Shown here: piece by piece, positions 8,683-19,451 of the stretch | How the letters are laid out: every line of letters begins with the position of its first letter | How positions within the stretch are numbered: position 1 is the stretch's first letter | Source: Pseudomonas sp. FP198 | Lineage (GTDB): Bacteria; Pseudomonadota; Gammaproteobacteria; Pseudomonadales; Pseudomonadaceae | Reading direction: 5' to 3' | Assembly: GCF_030687895.1 (NCBI RefSeq) | Contig: NZ_CP117452.1 | Span: forward strand, 2,559,501 to 2,623,500 | Length of the DNA stretch: 64,000 nucleotides | Position numbers and translations under genes: made by a program | Notes under the pieces: model-generated | What the model was told of the DNA's origin: nothing | What the model saw: the letters and a program-made list of their open reading frames with translations, nothing else | The model's database searches: none

Positions 8683-9587
8683 AGCGTCCTTTCTCCACAT
8701 TGTTCAAAAGCTTCCACCAGATGATCGATCCACGCGCGCACCGCCGGCAGCATGCCGCGCCGGTGAGGATAGACCGCCTGGAGCCAGCCATCCGGTGATG
8801 ACCATCCAGGCAACAGCTCCACCAGTCGACCGTCGCGCAGTTCTTCTTCGCAATACATGCTCGGCAACAAGGTAAAGCCCAGGCCCGTCAGGGTGCAGGC
8901 GCGCCGCACAATAAAGTCGTCGATGCCCAGGCGCGCCTCCAGGGCCAACTCGACGCTTTGCCCCGCGGTACTGAGCAAGCGCACATGCACCAGGCGATCC
9001 GCCTCCAGCGCTCCCAGCACCGGCAATTGCCTGAGGTCGTCCGGGGTTTCGATCTGTCGCCCGTCAACGAGCGCCGGGCTGGCAACCAGGGTCAGGCGCG
9101 CCTGGCGCAAGCGCCGGGTCATCAGCAGCGGGTCTTCGTCGCCCAGGTCACGGACGCGCAACGCGACGTCGATGCCCTCGCTGATCAGATCCACGCGCCG
9201 GTTGAGCAGGATCATCTCCAACTGCACCTGGGGGTATTTTGCCAGGAAGCTTTCGATGATTACCGGCAGGAACTGGTGTGCCAGGCCCACCGGGCTCGAC
9301 ACTCGCAAACGCCCACGGGGCTCGCTGGACATGCTCGCCACCGCTTCGTCGGCCATTTCCGCTTCCAGCAACATGGCCTGGCAATGACGCAGGTAACGTT
9401 CCCCCACGGCGGTCAGCTTCAACTGGCGGGTGGTGCGTTGCAGCAGTCGGGCGTCAAGGCGCTCTTCGAGCTCGGCGATTCGCCGTGACAAGCGTGACTT
9501 GGGGATGCCCAGCAAGCGCCCGGCGGCCGCGAAGCCACCGGCTTCAACCACCTTGGCAAAGTAATAAAGGTCATTAAGGTCTTGCAT
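8679..9587 (-). CDS. LysR-family transcriptional regulator, divergent from azoR
   Basis: 302 aa. The winged helix-turn-helix occupies residues ~1-60 (FAKVVEAGGFAAAGRLLGIP with SRLSRRIAELEERL) and a LysR substrate-binding domain fills ~90-295. It belongs to the CrgA/AaeR-like subgroup by general pattern. The gene is divergent from the azoreductase, 128 bases away. Such pairs are usually regulator and target, often responding to quinones or electrophiles; the inducer cannot be read from sequence. A YjbR-like gene overlaps its stop. Confidence 0.92.
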   Translation of the reverse strand: MQDLNDLYYFAKVVEAGGFAAAGRLLGIPKSRLSRRIAELEERLDARLLQRTTRQLKLTAVGERYLRHCQAMLLEAEMADEAVASMSSEPRGRLRVSSPVGLAHQFLPVIIESFLAKYPQVQLEMILLNRRVDLISEGIDVALRVRDLGDEDPLLMTRRLRQARLTLVASPALVDGRQIETPDDLRQLPVLGALEADRLVHVRLLSTAGQSVELALEARLGIDDFIVRRACTLTGLGFTLLPSMYCEEELRDGRLVELLPGWSSPDGWLQAVYPHRRGMLPAVRAWIDHLVEAFEQCGERTL

Positions 9588-9715
9588 GTCGAATCGATTG
9601 TCCTGTCAGTGGAACGAACCATCACATTCTTGCAGACTTATTTCTGATTGGCTTCATCGATAGGATTGTTCTCAATTGATCGCCTGGTTGCGATCCTCAC
9701 TTGGAGAGCATTCAC
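9588..9715. promoter_or_regulatory. Divergent LysR/azoR control region
   Basis: This 128-base A+T-rich gap serves both divergent genes. ATTG-TTCT-CAAT at 9665-9676 is a short inverted repeat suitable for a LysR-type site about 40 bases upstream of azoR. No clear -35/-10 pair was assigned. Confidence 0.35.
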
Positions 9716-10324
9716 ATGAAACTGTTGCACATCGATTCGAGCATCCTCGGCGACAACTCCGCTTCGCGCCAACTGAGCCGTGAACTGGTGCAAGCCTGGA
9801 AAGCCGCCGAGCCAGCTATCAACGTCACCTATCGTGACCTGGCCGCTGACGCCATCAGCCACTTTTCCGCGCAGACCCTGGTCGCTGCCGGCACCAGCGC
9901 CGAATTGCGCGACGCCGCTCAACAGCACGAAGCTGACCTCAGCGCGTCGACCCTGGCCGAGTTCCTCGCTGCCGACGCGGTGGTGATCGCAGCACCGATG
10001 TACAACTTCAGCATCCCGACCCAACTCAAAGCCTGGATCGACCGCATCGCCGTGGCCGGCCAGACCTTCCGCTACACCGAAGCCGGCCCGGAAGGCCTGT
10101 GTGGCGACAAGAAGCTGGTCATCGTTTCCACCTCGGGCGGCCTGCATGCCGGTCAACCGAGCAGCGTGGGGCATGAACAATACCTGAGGCTGATGTTCGG
10201 TTTCCTCGGCATTACCGACATCGAATTTGTTCGCGCTGAAGGCCTGGCTTACGGTGACGACATGCGCACCAAGGCCATCAGCGAGGCCAAGCTGCAGATC
10301 AGCCAGCAGTTCGCCGCTGCGTAA
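9716..10324 (+). CDS. azoR: FMN-dependent NADH-azoreductase
   Basis: 202 aa from the ATG at 9716, preceded by TTGGAGAG. The flavodoxin-like fold is evident: the first strand [20 protein letters not shown] with the phosphate loop, then [18 protein letters not shown], the FMN-contacting segment typical of AzoR. STSGGLH (~141-147) is also typical. AzoR reduces azo dyes and quinones with NADH in the cytoplasm and is linked to thiol or quinone stress. The divergent LysR gene is its likely regulator. Confidence 0.95.
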   Translation: MKLLHIDSSILGDNSASRQLSRELVQAWKAAEPAINVTYRDLAADAISHFSAQTLVAAGTSAELRDAAQQHEADLSASTLAEFLAADAVVIAAPMYNFSIPTQLKAWIDRIAVAGQTFRYTEAGPEGLCGDKKLVIVSTSGGLHAGQPSSVGHEQYLRLMFGFLGITDIEFVRAEGLAYGDDMRTKAISEAKLQISQQFAAA

Positions 10325-10507
10325 GGCTTGCGTAGAGGCATCAAGCTCTGCGGGCAACCTTCGGAAAACCCTGTATTCTCGTCGTCATCGGATGGCTGGG
10401 GTGCAGGGTTTTCCTGCATTTGGCGCTGGCAATCATGGCGCAGGTCGTGCATGGCCGGAGCGGCGAGCGACGTGGCTCCCGGTGGGTGGGTGAGGGTGGA
10501 CTATTCA

Positions 10508-11545
10508 ATGATGCGTCTTGGTGCGCTGCTGCTGTTTTGCTGGGTCAGCGGTCTCGGTTCGGTGCAGGCCGCGCCGGCGCCACATCCGCATTGGAGCGCG
10601 GGCTTTCATGAGCTGGATTTTCCTGATCCGCTGGACCACCAGCCGATGCATGCCATCGCGTTTTACCCCTCCACCGCGAAGGAGCAATCCAGTCTGTTGG
10701 GCGGCTATCAGATCGATGCGGCGGCGGATGCACAGATCGCCATCGGGCGGTTTCCGCTGCTGATGCTGTCCCACGGCAATACCGGCACGCCGCTGGCCCT
10801 GCATGATCTGGCCACGTCGCTGGCTCGCAAGGGCTTCGTCGTGGTGGCGGTGATTCACCCCGGTGATAACGCCCAGGATCACAGCCGGCTCGGTACGCTG
10901 AGTAACTTGTACGGGCGGCCGATCCAGATCTCCGAAGCCATCACCGTGACGCTGAATGACCCGATGCTGGCGCCCTTCGTCAACGCCGGGCAGGTGGGTG
11001 TGATCGGCTATTCGGCCGGTGGCGAAACCGCGCTGATCCTGTCCGGCGCCACGCCGGACCTCAATCGCCTGCGCCGTTATTGCCAGGAGCGACCGGATGA
11101 CCGTGACGCCTGCAATACCCAGGGTGAGCTGATCGCCGACCGCGATGACCTGTATCCGGTGGCCGATCCCAGGGTCCGCGCGCTGTTGCTGATGGCGCCG
11201 TTGAGTTTGAAGTTTGGTCGGCACACGCTGGCCGATGTCCATGTGCCGGTGCTGCTCTACAGCGGCGACGGCGACAAACTGGTGGCTTTCGACAAGAACG
11301 CTGCGGCCCTGGCGCGCAAGCTGCCTACCGCGCCGGATTTCAAGACCCTGGCCGGGGCGGGGCACTTTGTTTTCATGGCGCCCTGCACGGACGAGCAGAT
11401 CGCCGCGATGCCGGCGCTGTGCACCGATGCCGACGGCGTTGATCGCAAGGACATCCACCGCACGATGATCACCGAAGCCAGTCGCTTCTTCAGCCAGGCG
11501 TTGGGAAAACCGACCCGCGCGGGCCTGCGGACCGCCGATCAGTGA
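10508..11545 (+). CDS. Secreted alpha/beta hydrolase (dienelactone hydrolase-like)
   Basis: 345 aa from the ATG at 10508, preceded by GAGGGTGGA. An upstream in-frame extension to 10328 lacks a ribosome site and a plausible protein start. A signal peptide ends near VQAA (~residue 22). The hydrolase core shows LLMLSHGNTG (oxyanion region) and the nucleophile elbow GYSAGG. The acid region is SGDGDKLV and the His is in GAGHFVFMAP. It matches the predicted dienelactone hydrolase group (COG4188-like). The substrate is unknown. Its last seven bases overlap the convergent MFS gene. Confidence 0.83.
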   Translation: MMRLGALLLFCWVSGLGSVQAAPAPHPHWSAGFHELDFPDPLDHQPMHAIAFYPSTAKEQSSLLGGYQIDAAADAQIAIGRFPLLMLSHGNTGTPLALHDLATSLARKGFVVVAVIHPGDNAQDHSRLGTLSNLYGRPIQISEAITVTLNDPMLAPFVNAGQVGVIGYSAGGETALILSGATPDLNRLRRYCQERPDDRDACNTQGELIADRDDLYPVADPRVRALLLMAPLSLKFGRHTLADVHVPVLLYSGDGDKLVAFDKNAAALARKLPTAPDFKTLAGAGHFVFMAPCTDEQIAAMPALCTDADGVDRKDIHRTMITEASRFFSQALGKPTRAGLRTADQ

Positions 11546-12732
11546 TGCGGGCTTTCGGCTCGCCGACGCAGCACGAGCGTCAGGCCCAGGCCGATGATCG
11601 ACAGCAAGGCGGCGAAGAAAAAGATTGACGAGTAGCCCAGGTTCAATGCCACCGCGCCCATTAACGGTCCGGCAATCGCCAGTGCCAGGTCAAAGAACAC
11701 CGCATAGGCGCTCAACCCGGCGCCGCGGCTGCTGTTGGGCACCTGCTTGATAGCCTCCACGCCCAGCGCCGGGTACACCAGCGACAACCCGAAGCCCGCC
11801 AGCCCCGCGCCGACCAGGGCGAATGCGGTGGACGGCGCCAGCCACAGCAGCACCAGGCCCAGGGTCTCGATGCTCATGCAGACAATGGCCGAACTGAAGC
11901 CACCGAAGCGGGCGATGCTGGAGATGAACAGCAACCGTGACAGGATGAAGCAGATGCCGAAAACGCTCAGGCACCAGGCGGCGCCGGTCCAGCCTCGGCT
12001 GAGATAGAACAGGGTGATGAAGGTGGTCAGGGTGCCATAGCCGATCGAGGCCAGGCACAGGCTCGTCCCGAACGGTGCAATGCGTCCGAACACGGCCCAG
12101 AAGGGCAGGCGCTCGCCGCGAACGACCGGCACCGAGGGTTTGTTGCGAATCAGCAGCAATGCGCCGCCAGCCAATAAGGACAAGGCGATGCCCAGGCTGG
12201 CGAAACCCAGGCCGCCGACCATGACCACGCCCAGCGGTGCGCCGATGGCGATGGCGCCATAGGAAGCGATGCCGTTCCAGGAAATCGAGCGGGCGGTGTG
12301 TTCCACGCCGACCTGTCCCATGCACCAGCTGATGGTGCCGACGCCGATCAAGCCTTGGGCGACCCCGAGCAGCAAACGCCCGGCAATCAGGATCAACAGG
12401 CTGGGCAACGGAAAGCTTTGCAGCAGCGTCGACAACAGCGTCAGCACGCCACTGAGCAGGATGCCCACCAGGCCGTAGACGATCGCCCGCTTGGTGCCGA
12501 CATTGTCCGACAGGCGCCCGGCCATGGGCCGGCTGAGCAACGTCGCCAGATACTGCGAGCCAATGGTCAGCCCGGCGACCACGGCGCTGAAGCCCAGTTG
12601 CTCATGGACATACCCAGGCAACACGGCAATCGGCAGGCCGATGCAGAGGAAGGCGATGAAGGTATAAAAAACGATCGAGACGATCTGCAAGGTGATCGAC
12701 AGGGAACTTGGGGCGGGCTGGGGCGTTGGCAT
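11539..12732 (-). CDS. MFS transporter (YhhS/YfcJ-like)
   Basis: 397 aa with about 12 membrane segments. The MFS A-like motif GRLSDNVGTKR lies in the loop between TM2 and TM3, and the N-terminus IGLPIAVLPGYVHEQLGFS is typical of the UPF0226/YhhS group. Members are proton-driven exporters of poorly defined substrates (arabinose, glyphosate or drugs have been proposed for relatives). It overlaps the hydrolase gene tail to tail, so the two are not in one operon. The substrate here is unknown. Confidence 0.87.
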   Translation of the reverse strand: MPTPQPAPSSLSITLQIVSIVFYTFIAFLCIGLPIAVLPGYVHEQLGFSAVVAGLTIGSQYLATLLSRPMAGRLSDNVGTKRAIVYGLVGILLSGVLTLLSTLLQSFPLPSLLILIAGRLLLGVAQGLIGVGTISWCMGQVGVEHTARSISWNGIASYGAIAIGAPLGVVMVGGLGFASLGIALSLLAGGALLLIRNKPSVPVVRGERLPFWAVFGRIAPFGTSLCLASIGYGTLTTFITLFYLSRGWTGAAWCLSVFGICFILSRLLFISSIARFGGFSSAIVCMSIETLGLVLLWLAPSTAFALVGAGLAGFGLSLVYPALGVEAIKQVPNSSRGAGLSAYAVFFDLALAIAGPLMGAVALNLGYSSIFFFAALLSIIGLGLTLVLRRRAESPHH

Positions 12733-12870
12733 GGCAGCTCGTTCGCGGGCAGCGGTAAGAGTGCTTCATCATGGCGCGTGCGGGGGAGAAAAGGAAGCAG
12801 GCTAACGGTTCGCTATCAATGATAGCTTCATAGTCAGCTAGGTCACCCACTTTGCTATGGGAACAGGGCC

Positions 12871-12963
12871 ATTGTGGGAGCGAGCTTGCTCGCGATGGCG
12901 GTGGGTCACGCAATGAGATGCTGACAGGCTGGGCCTCATCGCGAGCAAGCTCGCTCCCACAGG
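12871..12963. repeat. REPIN upstream of the MFS gene
   Basis: Inverted REP pair (GTGGGAGCGAGCTTGCTCGC at 12874, complement ending near 12961). It shares the 12733-13034 gap with the ybiT terminator; no other feature was seen there. Confidence 0.9.
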
Positions 12964-12981
12964 TTTTACGTCGCGGTCATG

Positions 12982-13013
12982 AAAAAAAAGCCCTGTCACA
13001 TGGACAGGGCTTT
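12982..13013 (-). terminator. Rho-independent terminator of ybiT
   Basis: On the minus strand an 8-bp perfect stem (GCCCTGTC/GACAGGGC, 12990-13010, loop of 5) is followed by a run of eight T (plus-strand A-run 12982-12989). It lies 22 bases beyond the ybiT stop codon. Confidence 0.92.
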
Positions 13014-13034
13014 CACTTTCAGCTTGCGGCTGTT

Positions 13035-14624
<1,590 letters not shown>

Positions 14625-14665
14625 AGGTTTATCCTGCGGAACATTCAGAGTAGCTAAGGGTGCGG

Positions 14666-14687
14666 CAGTACCTGTTCAGTACCTGTT
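14666..14687. repeat. Perfect 11-bp tandem repeat in the ybiT-lpxO gap
   Basis: CAGTACCTGTT occurs twice head to tail (14666-14676 and 14677-14687), 40 bases upstream of ybiT. The rest of the 406-base gap (14625-15030) shows no gene. It must hold the promoters of both divergent genes, but none is clear enough to call. Confidence 0.6.
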
Positions 14688-15030
14688 TGCGCAAGTCGCG
14701 ACCGCGCAAGCGGCTTGGCGGTCACTGGCGCAAGGGTCCATCCGGCATAAGAGGACAGCTGCATACGGAGCGCCTGGCCCGAGTGGATATGCGCCGAAGC
14801 CGGGATTGCCGGTGTCAGCCAGAGGGGGCGCTTGATAGTTGGCGGCGATTGTACTGATCTGGCCGCGTTAACGATAGGGTGTAACCCAGGCAAGACAGTT
14901 TTTCACAACGCGGGGATAACTTTAAATCGCCAACTGTGGCTAAAATGCCATCTCACTCGACGCCATCTCCCTTGCCGCTTGGCTGGCCCCGGAGAAGCAG
15001 CCTGTTCACTTCTGGACCCTGACCGAATCC

Positions 15031-15930
15031 GTGAAGCTCATTATTGTCGCAATCTACGTACTTTCCATTGGCTATGTGCACCTGCGCGGGCGCGTGCGGC
15101 ATAAACTCGGGCGCCAGCTGAGCGATCACTCATCCTTCCTTGCGCCGATCAATTGCCTGCTCTACCTGTGTTCGAAACTGCCCAACAGGCCTTTCCTGAG
15201 CCCGGCCCAGTTTCCCGACCTGAGCCCCTTGCAGGCGCATTGGGAAGAGATCCGCGCCGAAGGGCAGAGCCTGCTGCAAGCAGGGGAGATCAAACGCTCC
15301 GATCAATATGACGACGTGGGCTTCAACTCGTTTTTCAAGACTGGCTGGAAGCGCTTCTACCTGAAGTGGTATGGCGACAGCCATCCCTCGGCGATGAAGC
15401 TGTGCCCGCGCACCACCGAACTGGTGCAGAGCATCGGCTCGATCAAGGCCGCGATGTTCGCCGAGCTGCCGCCGGGTTCGAAGCTGGTGCGTCATCGCGA
15501 TCCGTATGCCGGGTCTTATCGCTACCACCTGGGCCTGCAGACACCCAACGACGCCGGCTGCTATATCAATGTCGACGGCGAGGCCTATCACTGGCGCGAC
15601 GGCGAGGCGGTGGTGTTCGACGAAACGTTCATCCATTACGCCGAGAACACCACGGCGCAGAACCGCATCATCCTGTTCTGCGACGTGGAGCGGCCGATGA
15701 GATTTGGTTGGGCCACCGCCTTCAATCGCTGGTTCAGCCGTACCGTGATGGCCGCCGCTGGCGCGCCGAATGACGCCGGGGACCGGACCGGTGGCCTGAA
15801 CCGGGCGTTTTCCCGGCTGTACAAGATCCGCCTGCAAGGCAAAGCGCTGAAAAAGCGCAATCGCAAGCTGTATTACCTGCAGAAATGGGCGTTCTTTGGC
15901 GGCCTGCTGGCGATCTTCATCTGGATCTGA
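15031..15930 (+). CDS. lpxO: LpxO-type lipid A hydroxylase (aspartyl/asparaginyl beta-hydroxylase family)
   Basis: 299 aa, from a GTG at 15031. It has a hydrophobic N-terminal anchor (~1-18) and a C-terminal membrane segment (FFGGLLAIFIWI). The Fe(II)/2-oxoglutarate dioxygenase core has His155-x-Asp157 (RHRDPYAGSYRYH), the distal His202 (FIHYAENTT) and Arg212 for 2-oxoglutarate. LpxO adds a 2-hydroxyl to the secondary acyl chain of lipid A at the inner membrane; P. aeruginosa has two such genes. It stands alone, convergent with ligD five bases away. Confidence 0.9.
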   Translation: MKLIIVAIYVLSIGYVHLRGRVRHKLGRQLSDHSSFLAPINCLLYLCSKLPNRPFLSPAQFPDLSPLQAHWEEIRAEGQSLLQAGEIKRSDQYDDVGFNSFFKTGWKRFYLKWYGDSHPSAMKLCPRTTELVQSIGSIKAAMFAELPPGSKLVRHRDPYAGSYRYHLGLQTPNDAGCYINVDGEAYHWRDGEAVVFDETFIHYAENTTAQNRIILFCDVERPMRFGWATAFNRWFSRTVMAAAGAPNDAGDRTGGLNRAFSRLYKIRLQGKALKKRNRKLYYLQKWAFFGGLLAIFIWI

Positions 15931-15935
15931 ACGGT

Positions 15936-17924
15936 TCAGCCGCCCGGTTTTTCAGCCTCCAGCTGCTCCCACATCTTCGCCGTGATCCGTTGGCGATGGT
16001 TGTAGCCTTCCCACGGATCGGCGCCCAGGCCCTTGGCCCGTTCCAGCGCGGTATGGATATCCCATTGCTGCGCGTTGCGCAGGCCGGCGAGTTCGTCCCG
16101 GGCGATCGGTACCGAAACCGGCAGGCCCGGCCGGGCACGCACCGAATAAGCGGCGACGGTGCTGGCACCGCGGGCGTTGCGCAGGTAGTCGATAAAGACC
16201 TTGCCCACGCGGTTTTTCGGGCCCATGGTCGCGGTGATCCGTTGCGGCATCTGCCGGGTCAGGAACTGCGATATGGCCTTGGCAAAGGCCTTGGTGACGT
16301 CCCACCCCTCGCTACGCGCCAGTGGCACGATCACGTGCATGCCTTTGCCGCCGCTGGTCTTGAGAAACCCCTGCAAACCCAGCTCGTCGAGTACTGACAG
16401 GGTCATGCGCGTCGCGTCGAGCATGGCGCTCCAGGGCAACGACGGATCCGGGTCCAGGTCCAGCACAAACAGATCGGGCGTCTCGATCCGGTCATGGGTC
16501 GCCGTCCAGGTGTGCAGTTCCACCGCGCCCATCTGCGCCGCGCCGACCAGGGCATGGATGCTGTCGATTTCCATCAGGGCCGCATGGCCCGGGTCCAGCG
16601 TCGGATCGAGTTGCCTGATATGGGGGATTTCCAGGCGATCGGCGTGCTTCTGGAAAAACAGCTCCTCGCCAATGCCTTCCGGCGCCCGTACAAGGGAGAC
16701 CGGCCGCAACTTGAGATGCGGCAGGATCCAGGGGGCGATGTCCAGGTAATACTGGGCCAGTTCGGCTTTCTGCACACCGCTGACGCTGTCGATGACGCGG
16801 TCCGGGTGGGTGATGACCACGCCGTCGACTTTCGCCGTGTCGGCCTTGCTGCGGCGTTTGGGCTTGGCGGGCGTGGCTTTGATGGGCATGGGTTGTTCAC
16901 GCGTCACTCGACTGACCTGCCGGTCGCCCGGCAGATCGAGGAACACCGCCTGACGCACCAGCCCGTCGCGGGTCCATTCGGCAAATTCGACTTCGCAGAC
17001 CTGCGTCGGCTCGACCCAATGCACGCCGCGCGCCGGTGCGCCTTTGAGCGGCTGGTCGAGTGGCGACGTTTCGCGTTCCAAGGCACATAGCTGTTCATGC
17101 AGTTGTTTGAGTTGGGATTGGCTGAAGCCCGTGCCGACCCGGCCGGCATAGACCAGCCCCGACGGCCCGTTGACCGCCAGCAACAGTGCGCCGAAGCCGT
17201 TGCGCGTGCCTTGCGGGCGGGTGAACCCGACGATGACGAAGCATTGGCGCAGCCGACATTTGAGTTTGACCCAATCGGCGTTCCGTCCCGAGGCATAAGG
17301 GCTGCCCAGACGCTTGCCAACCACGCTGTCCAGTGACAGGGCGCTGGCGCTTTCGAAGATGTCATGCTGGCTGGCGGAAAACGCCTCGGAGAACCGCAGG
17401 CGCTTGCTGGCGTTGCTTTTGAGCGCATTTTTCAAGGCTGCGCGGCGTTCTTCAACCGGCTTGTCGCGCAGGTCGACGCCATTGAGAAACGGTGCGTCGA
17501 AAAGGAAATACAGCATGTCGACGCTGCGGCCGATCTCGAAGGCCTGGCGCAGGGCAGGGAAGTCGGAATGCCCGGTCTCATCGAGCAGCACCAGTTCGCC
17601 GTCGAGCCAGCTGTCGCCCAGATTCAACTGGGCCAGGGCGTCGGCGTGCAGCGTGAGGCGATCGGTCCAGTCCGCATGGTGGCGATTGAACAGCCGGACC
17701 TCGCCATTCTCGATACGCGCCATCAACCGGTAGCCATGAAACTGCACTTCATAGCGCCACTCACCGGCCGGCGGTTGCTCCACCGGTGTGGCCAGCTGCG
17801 GCGACAGACGTTCGGGGATTCGCCCCGTGTCGGTCTGCGCATTCCGGCGGGTACGGCTACGAGTCGTTGGTTCATCCGCCTCCACGGCGGACAGGCGGGC
17901 ATATTCACTCTCGGCCTTGGCCAT
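15936..17924 (-). CDS. ligD: LigD-like NHEJ protein lacking the phosphoesterase domain; ligase motif I degenerate
   Basis: 662 aa, against about 830-850 for three-domain Pseudomonas LigD. Residues ~1-40 are a charged linker. A ligase-like domain spans ~41-220, with an OB fold to ~340 and a polymerase/primase domain at ~365-655. Ligase motif I, normally KxDGxR, reads QFHGYR: the AMP-accepting Lys is Gln61 and the Asp is His63. Motif III (DGELVLLD, 108-115) and motif V (WVKLKC, 218-223) remain; motif IV is altered (LDSVVGKR). The polymerase motifs look intact: DLDPD (489-493) and SGGKGMH (524-530). Ku lies 33 bases upstream in the same direction. Predicted: active polymerase, inactive ligase, with sealing by another ligase. 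Confidence 0.9.
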   Translation of the reverse strand: MAKAESEYARLSAVEADEPTTRSRTRRNAQTDTGRIPERLSPQLATPVEQPPAGEWRYEVQFHGYRLMARIENGEVRLFNRHHADWTDRLTLHADALAQLNLGDSWLDGELVLLDETGHSDFPALRQAFEIGRSVDMLYFLFDAPFLNGVDLRDKPVEERRAALKNALKSNASKRLRFSEAFSASQHDIFESASALSLDSVVGKRLGSPYASGRNADWVKLKCRLRQCFVIVGFTRPQGTRNGFGALLLAVNGPSGLVYAGRVGTGFSQSQLKQLHEQLCALERETSPLDQPLKGAPARGVHWVEPTQVCEVEFAEWTRDGLVRQAVFLDLPGDRQVSRVTREQPMPIKATPAKPKRRSKADTAKVDGVVITHPDRVIDSVSGVQKAELAQYYLDIAPWILPHLKLRPVSLVRAPEGIGEELFFQKHADRLEIPHIRQLDPTLDPGHAALMEIDSIHALVGAAQMGAVELHTWTATHDRIETPDLFVLDLDPDPSLPWSAMLDATRMTLSVLDELGLQGFLKTSGGKGMHVIVPLARSEGWDVTKAFAKAISQFLTRQMPQRITATMGPKNRVGKVFIDYLRNARGASTVAAYSVRARPGLPVSVPIARDELAGLRNAQQWDIHTALERAKGLGADPWEGYNHRQRITAKMWEQLEAEKPGG

Positions 17925-17957
17925 GACAGATTCCCTTGTATTACAGGCGCCCGGGGG

Positions 17958-18848
17958 TTAGCCCCGGGAGGCCTTGGTGGCTTTTTTAGCAGGAGCGGAT
18001 TTGCGCGTCTTGGTCGATTTTGCCGCAGGCTTTTCGGCAGGTTTTTCCGCCGTCTTGCCCTTGCCGCCGAGGCTGCGCTTGAGCAGCTCGGTAAGGTCGA
18101 TGACGTCGGCGGTCTTGCGCTGTTCTTCGCCGGGGTCGGTTTCCACCGCTTCGAGCCGGCCTTCGGTGGCTTTTTTCTCCACCAGTTCCATGATCTTTTC
18201 CTGGAAACTGTCGCGATACTCCTGGGGTTCCCAGTCGCCACTCATGTCTTCCACCAGCCGTTTGGCCATGTCCAGTTCGCCCTTCGCCAGCGTCGGGTTG
18301 GTGACTTCGTCGCCCAGTTCCAGGACGTCGAGTTCGCGGACTTCGGCGGGCCAGCGCAGCAGCACCAGCACCAGGGCCGATTCCAGGGGCATCAGCGCGG
18401 CCAGGTGCTGGCGGGTATGCATCACCACATTCGCCAGCGCGACCTTGTTGGTCTTGAGCAGGGTTTCGCGCAGCAGGGCGTAGACCTTGCCGCCCCGTTT
18501 GTCAGGCGCGAGGAAATACGGCTTTTCGATGTTCTGCAGCGGGATCTTCTCGCTGTCGACGAAGGAAAAGATATCGATGGTCTGGGTGGACTTGGGGTGG
18601 GCGGCGCGAATCTCCTCTTCGCTGATCAGCACATATTGGCCTTTCTGATATTGCACGCCTTTGACAATGTCGTCCTTGGTCACCTCCTTGCCGGTCACCT
18701 TGTTGACCCGCTTGTAGCCCACCGGGTCCATGCTGCGTTTGTCCAGCCAGTCGAAATCCACGCCCTGGGACGCGGTGGCCGACACCAGGGCCACGGGAAT
18801 GTGGACCAGCCCGAAACTGATTGCGCCTTTCCAGATAGCCCGTGCCAT
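17958..18848 (-). CDS. ku: Ku protein for non-homologous end joining
   Basis: 296 aa starting MARAIWKGAISFGLVHIPV, the hallmark N-terminus of bacterial Ku. The beta-barrel/bridge region runs to ~residue 255, with DKRGGKVYALLRE and the conserved MHTRQHLAAL segment. It ends in a Lys/Ala-rich tail (~256-296) of the type that binds DNA and recruits LigD. Ku forms a homodimer around broken DNA ends and brings LigD to them. It is the upstream gene of a ku-ligD operon. Confidence 0.96.
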   Translation of the reverse strand: MARAIWKGAISFGLVHIPVALVSATASQGVDFDWLDKRSMDPVGYKRVNKVTGKEVTKDDIVKGVQYQKGQYVLISEEEIRAAHPKSTQTIDIFSFVDSEKIPLQNIEKPYFLAPDKRGGKVYALLRETLLKTNKVALANVVMHTRQHLAALMPLESALVLVLLRWPAEVRELDVLELGDEVTNPTLAKGELDMAKRLVEDMSGDWEPQEYRDSFQEKIMELVEKKATEGRLEAVETDPGEEQRKTADVIDLTELLKRSLGGKGKTAEKPAEKPAAKSTKTRKSAPAKKATKASRG

Positions 18849-19069
18849 GGTGGAGTTTCCTTGCCGGTGAATAGTCTCTCTGGTGACCCTTGGGTCTCTG
18901 GAAAAGTTTCCGCCGGGCGCCGGCTGGCTGCGGTTGGGGGCCTTCAGGGGCGCTGAGTTGGAGACGCCTGGTTACATCTTCATGAGGATATTTTGCTTAA
19001 CAACGGCGAACCTGCGGCGTAGCGTGTTTTCGAAATGCGGGTGCCATCTCATGAATCAGGAAGGTCTCG

Positions 19070-19411
19070 ATGAACAGGCTGATACTCGCCGCTCTGGTGC
19101 TGCTGACGGCAGCCACCGCCCAGGCGGCTGTGCCCGGCGCCGATCCAGTACTCGTGGCGCAGAACCTGCCGGGCAACAACAATCCCTACAACAGCCCGAT
19201 TCGTAGGGCCAACCCGAACAGCATGCAGGGCACCCAGCCCAACGTGCCGGGCATAAGGAACAACCCGACGGTTCCGGTGCCCCGGCCGCCGACCCTGGAG
19301 AATGGTGGCATCGGCAACGGCTACCCGCGTTCCGGGCCGCCAGCGGGATCGCCACGCCCGACCATCGAGTCGCCGACGCCTCCCCGGCACACCATTAACG
19401 GCAATCGTTGA
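19070..19411 (+). CDS. Small secreted Pro/Asn-rich protein of unknown function
   Basis: 113 aa, preceded by AGGAAGG. A clear signal peptide (residues ~1-19, ending AQA) leads to a mature chain dominated by Asn, Pro, Gly and Arg (for example LPGNNNPYN and RPTIESPTPPRH), with no Cys and little predicted order. I do not recognise the family. It lies 40 bases upstream of the sugar dehydrogenase in the same direction, so the two exported proteins probably share a transcript. The 221-base gap to ku (18849-19069) is a divergent promoter region with no motif I can assign. Confidence 0.75.
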   Translation: MNRLILAALVLLTAATAQAAVPGADPVLVAQNLPGNNNPYNSPIRRANPNSMQGTQPNVPGIRNNPTVPVPRPPTLENGGIGNGYPRSGPPAGSPRPTIESPTPPRHTINGNR

Positions 19412-19451
19412 GACACCGTGCCGATCAACACCACCACAGAAGGAAGTGTGC

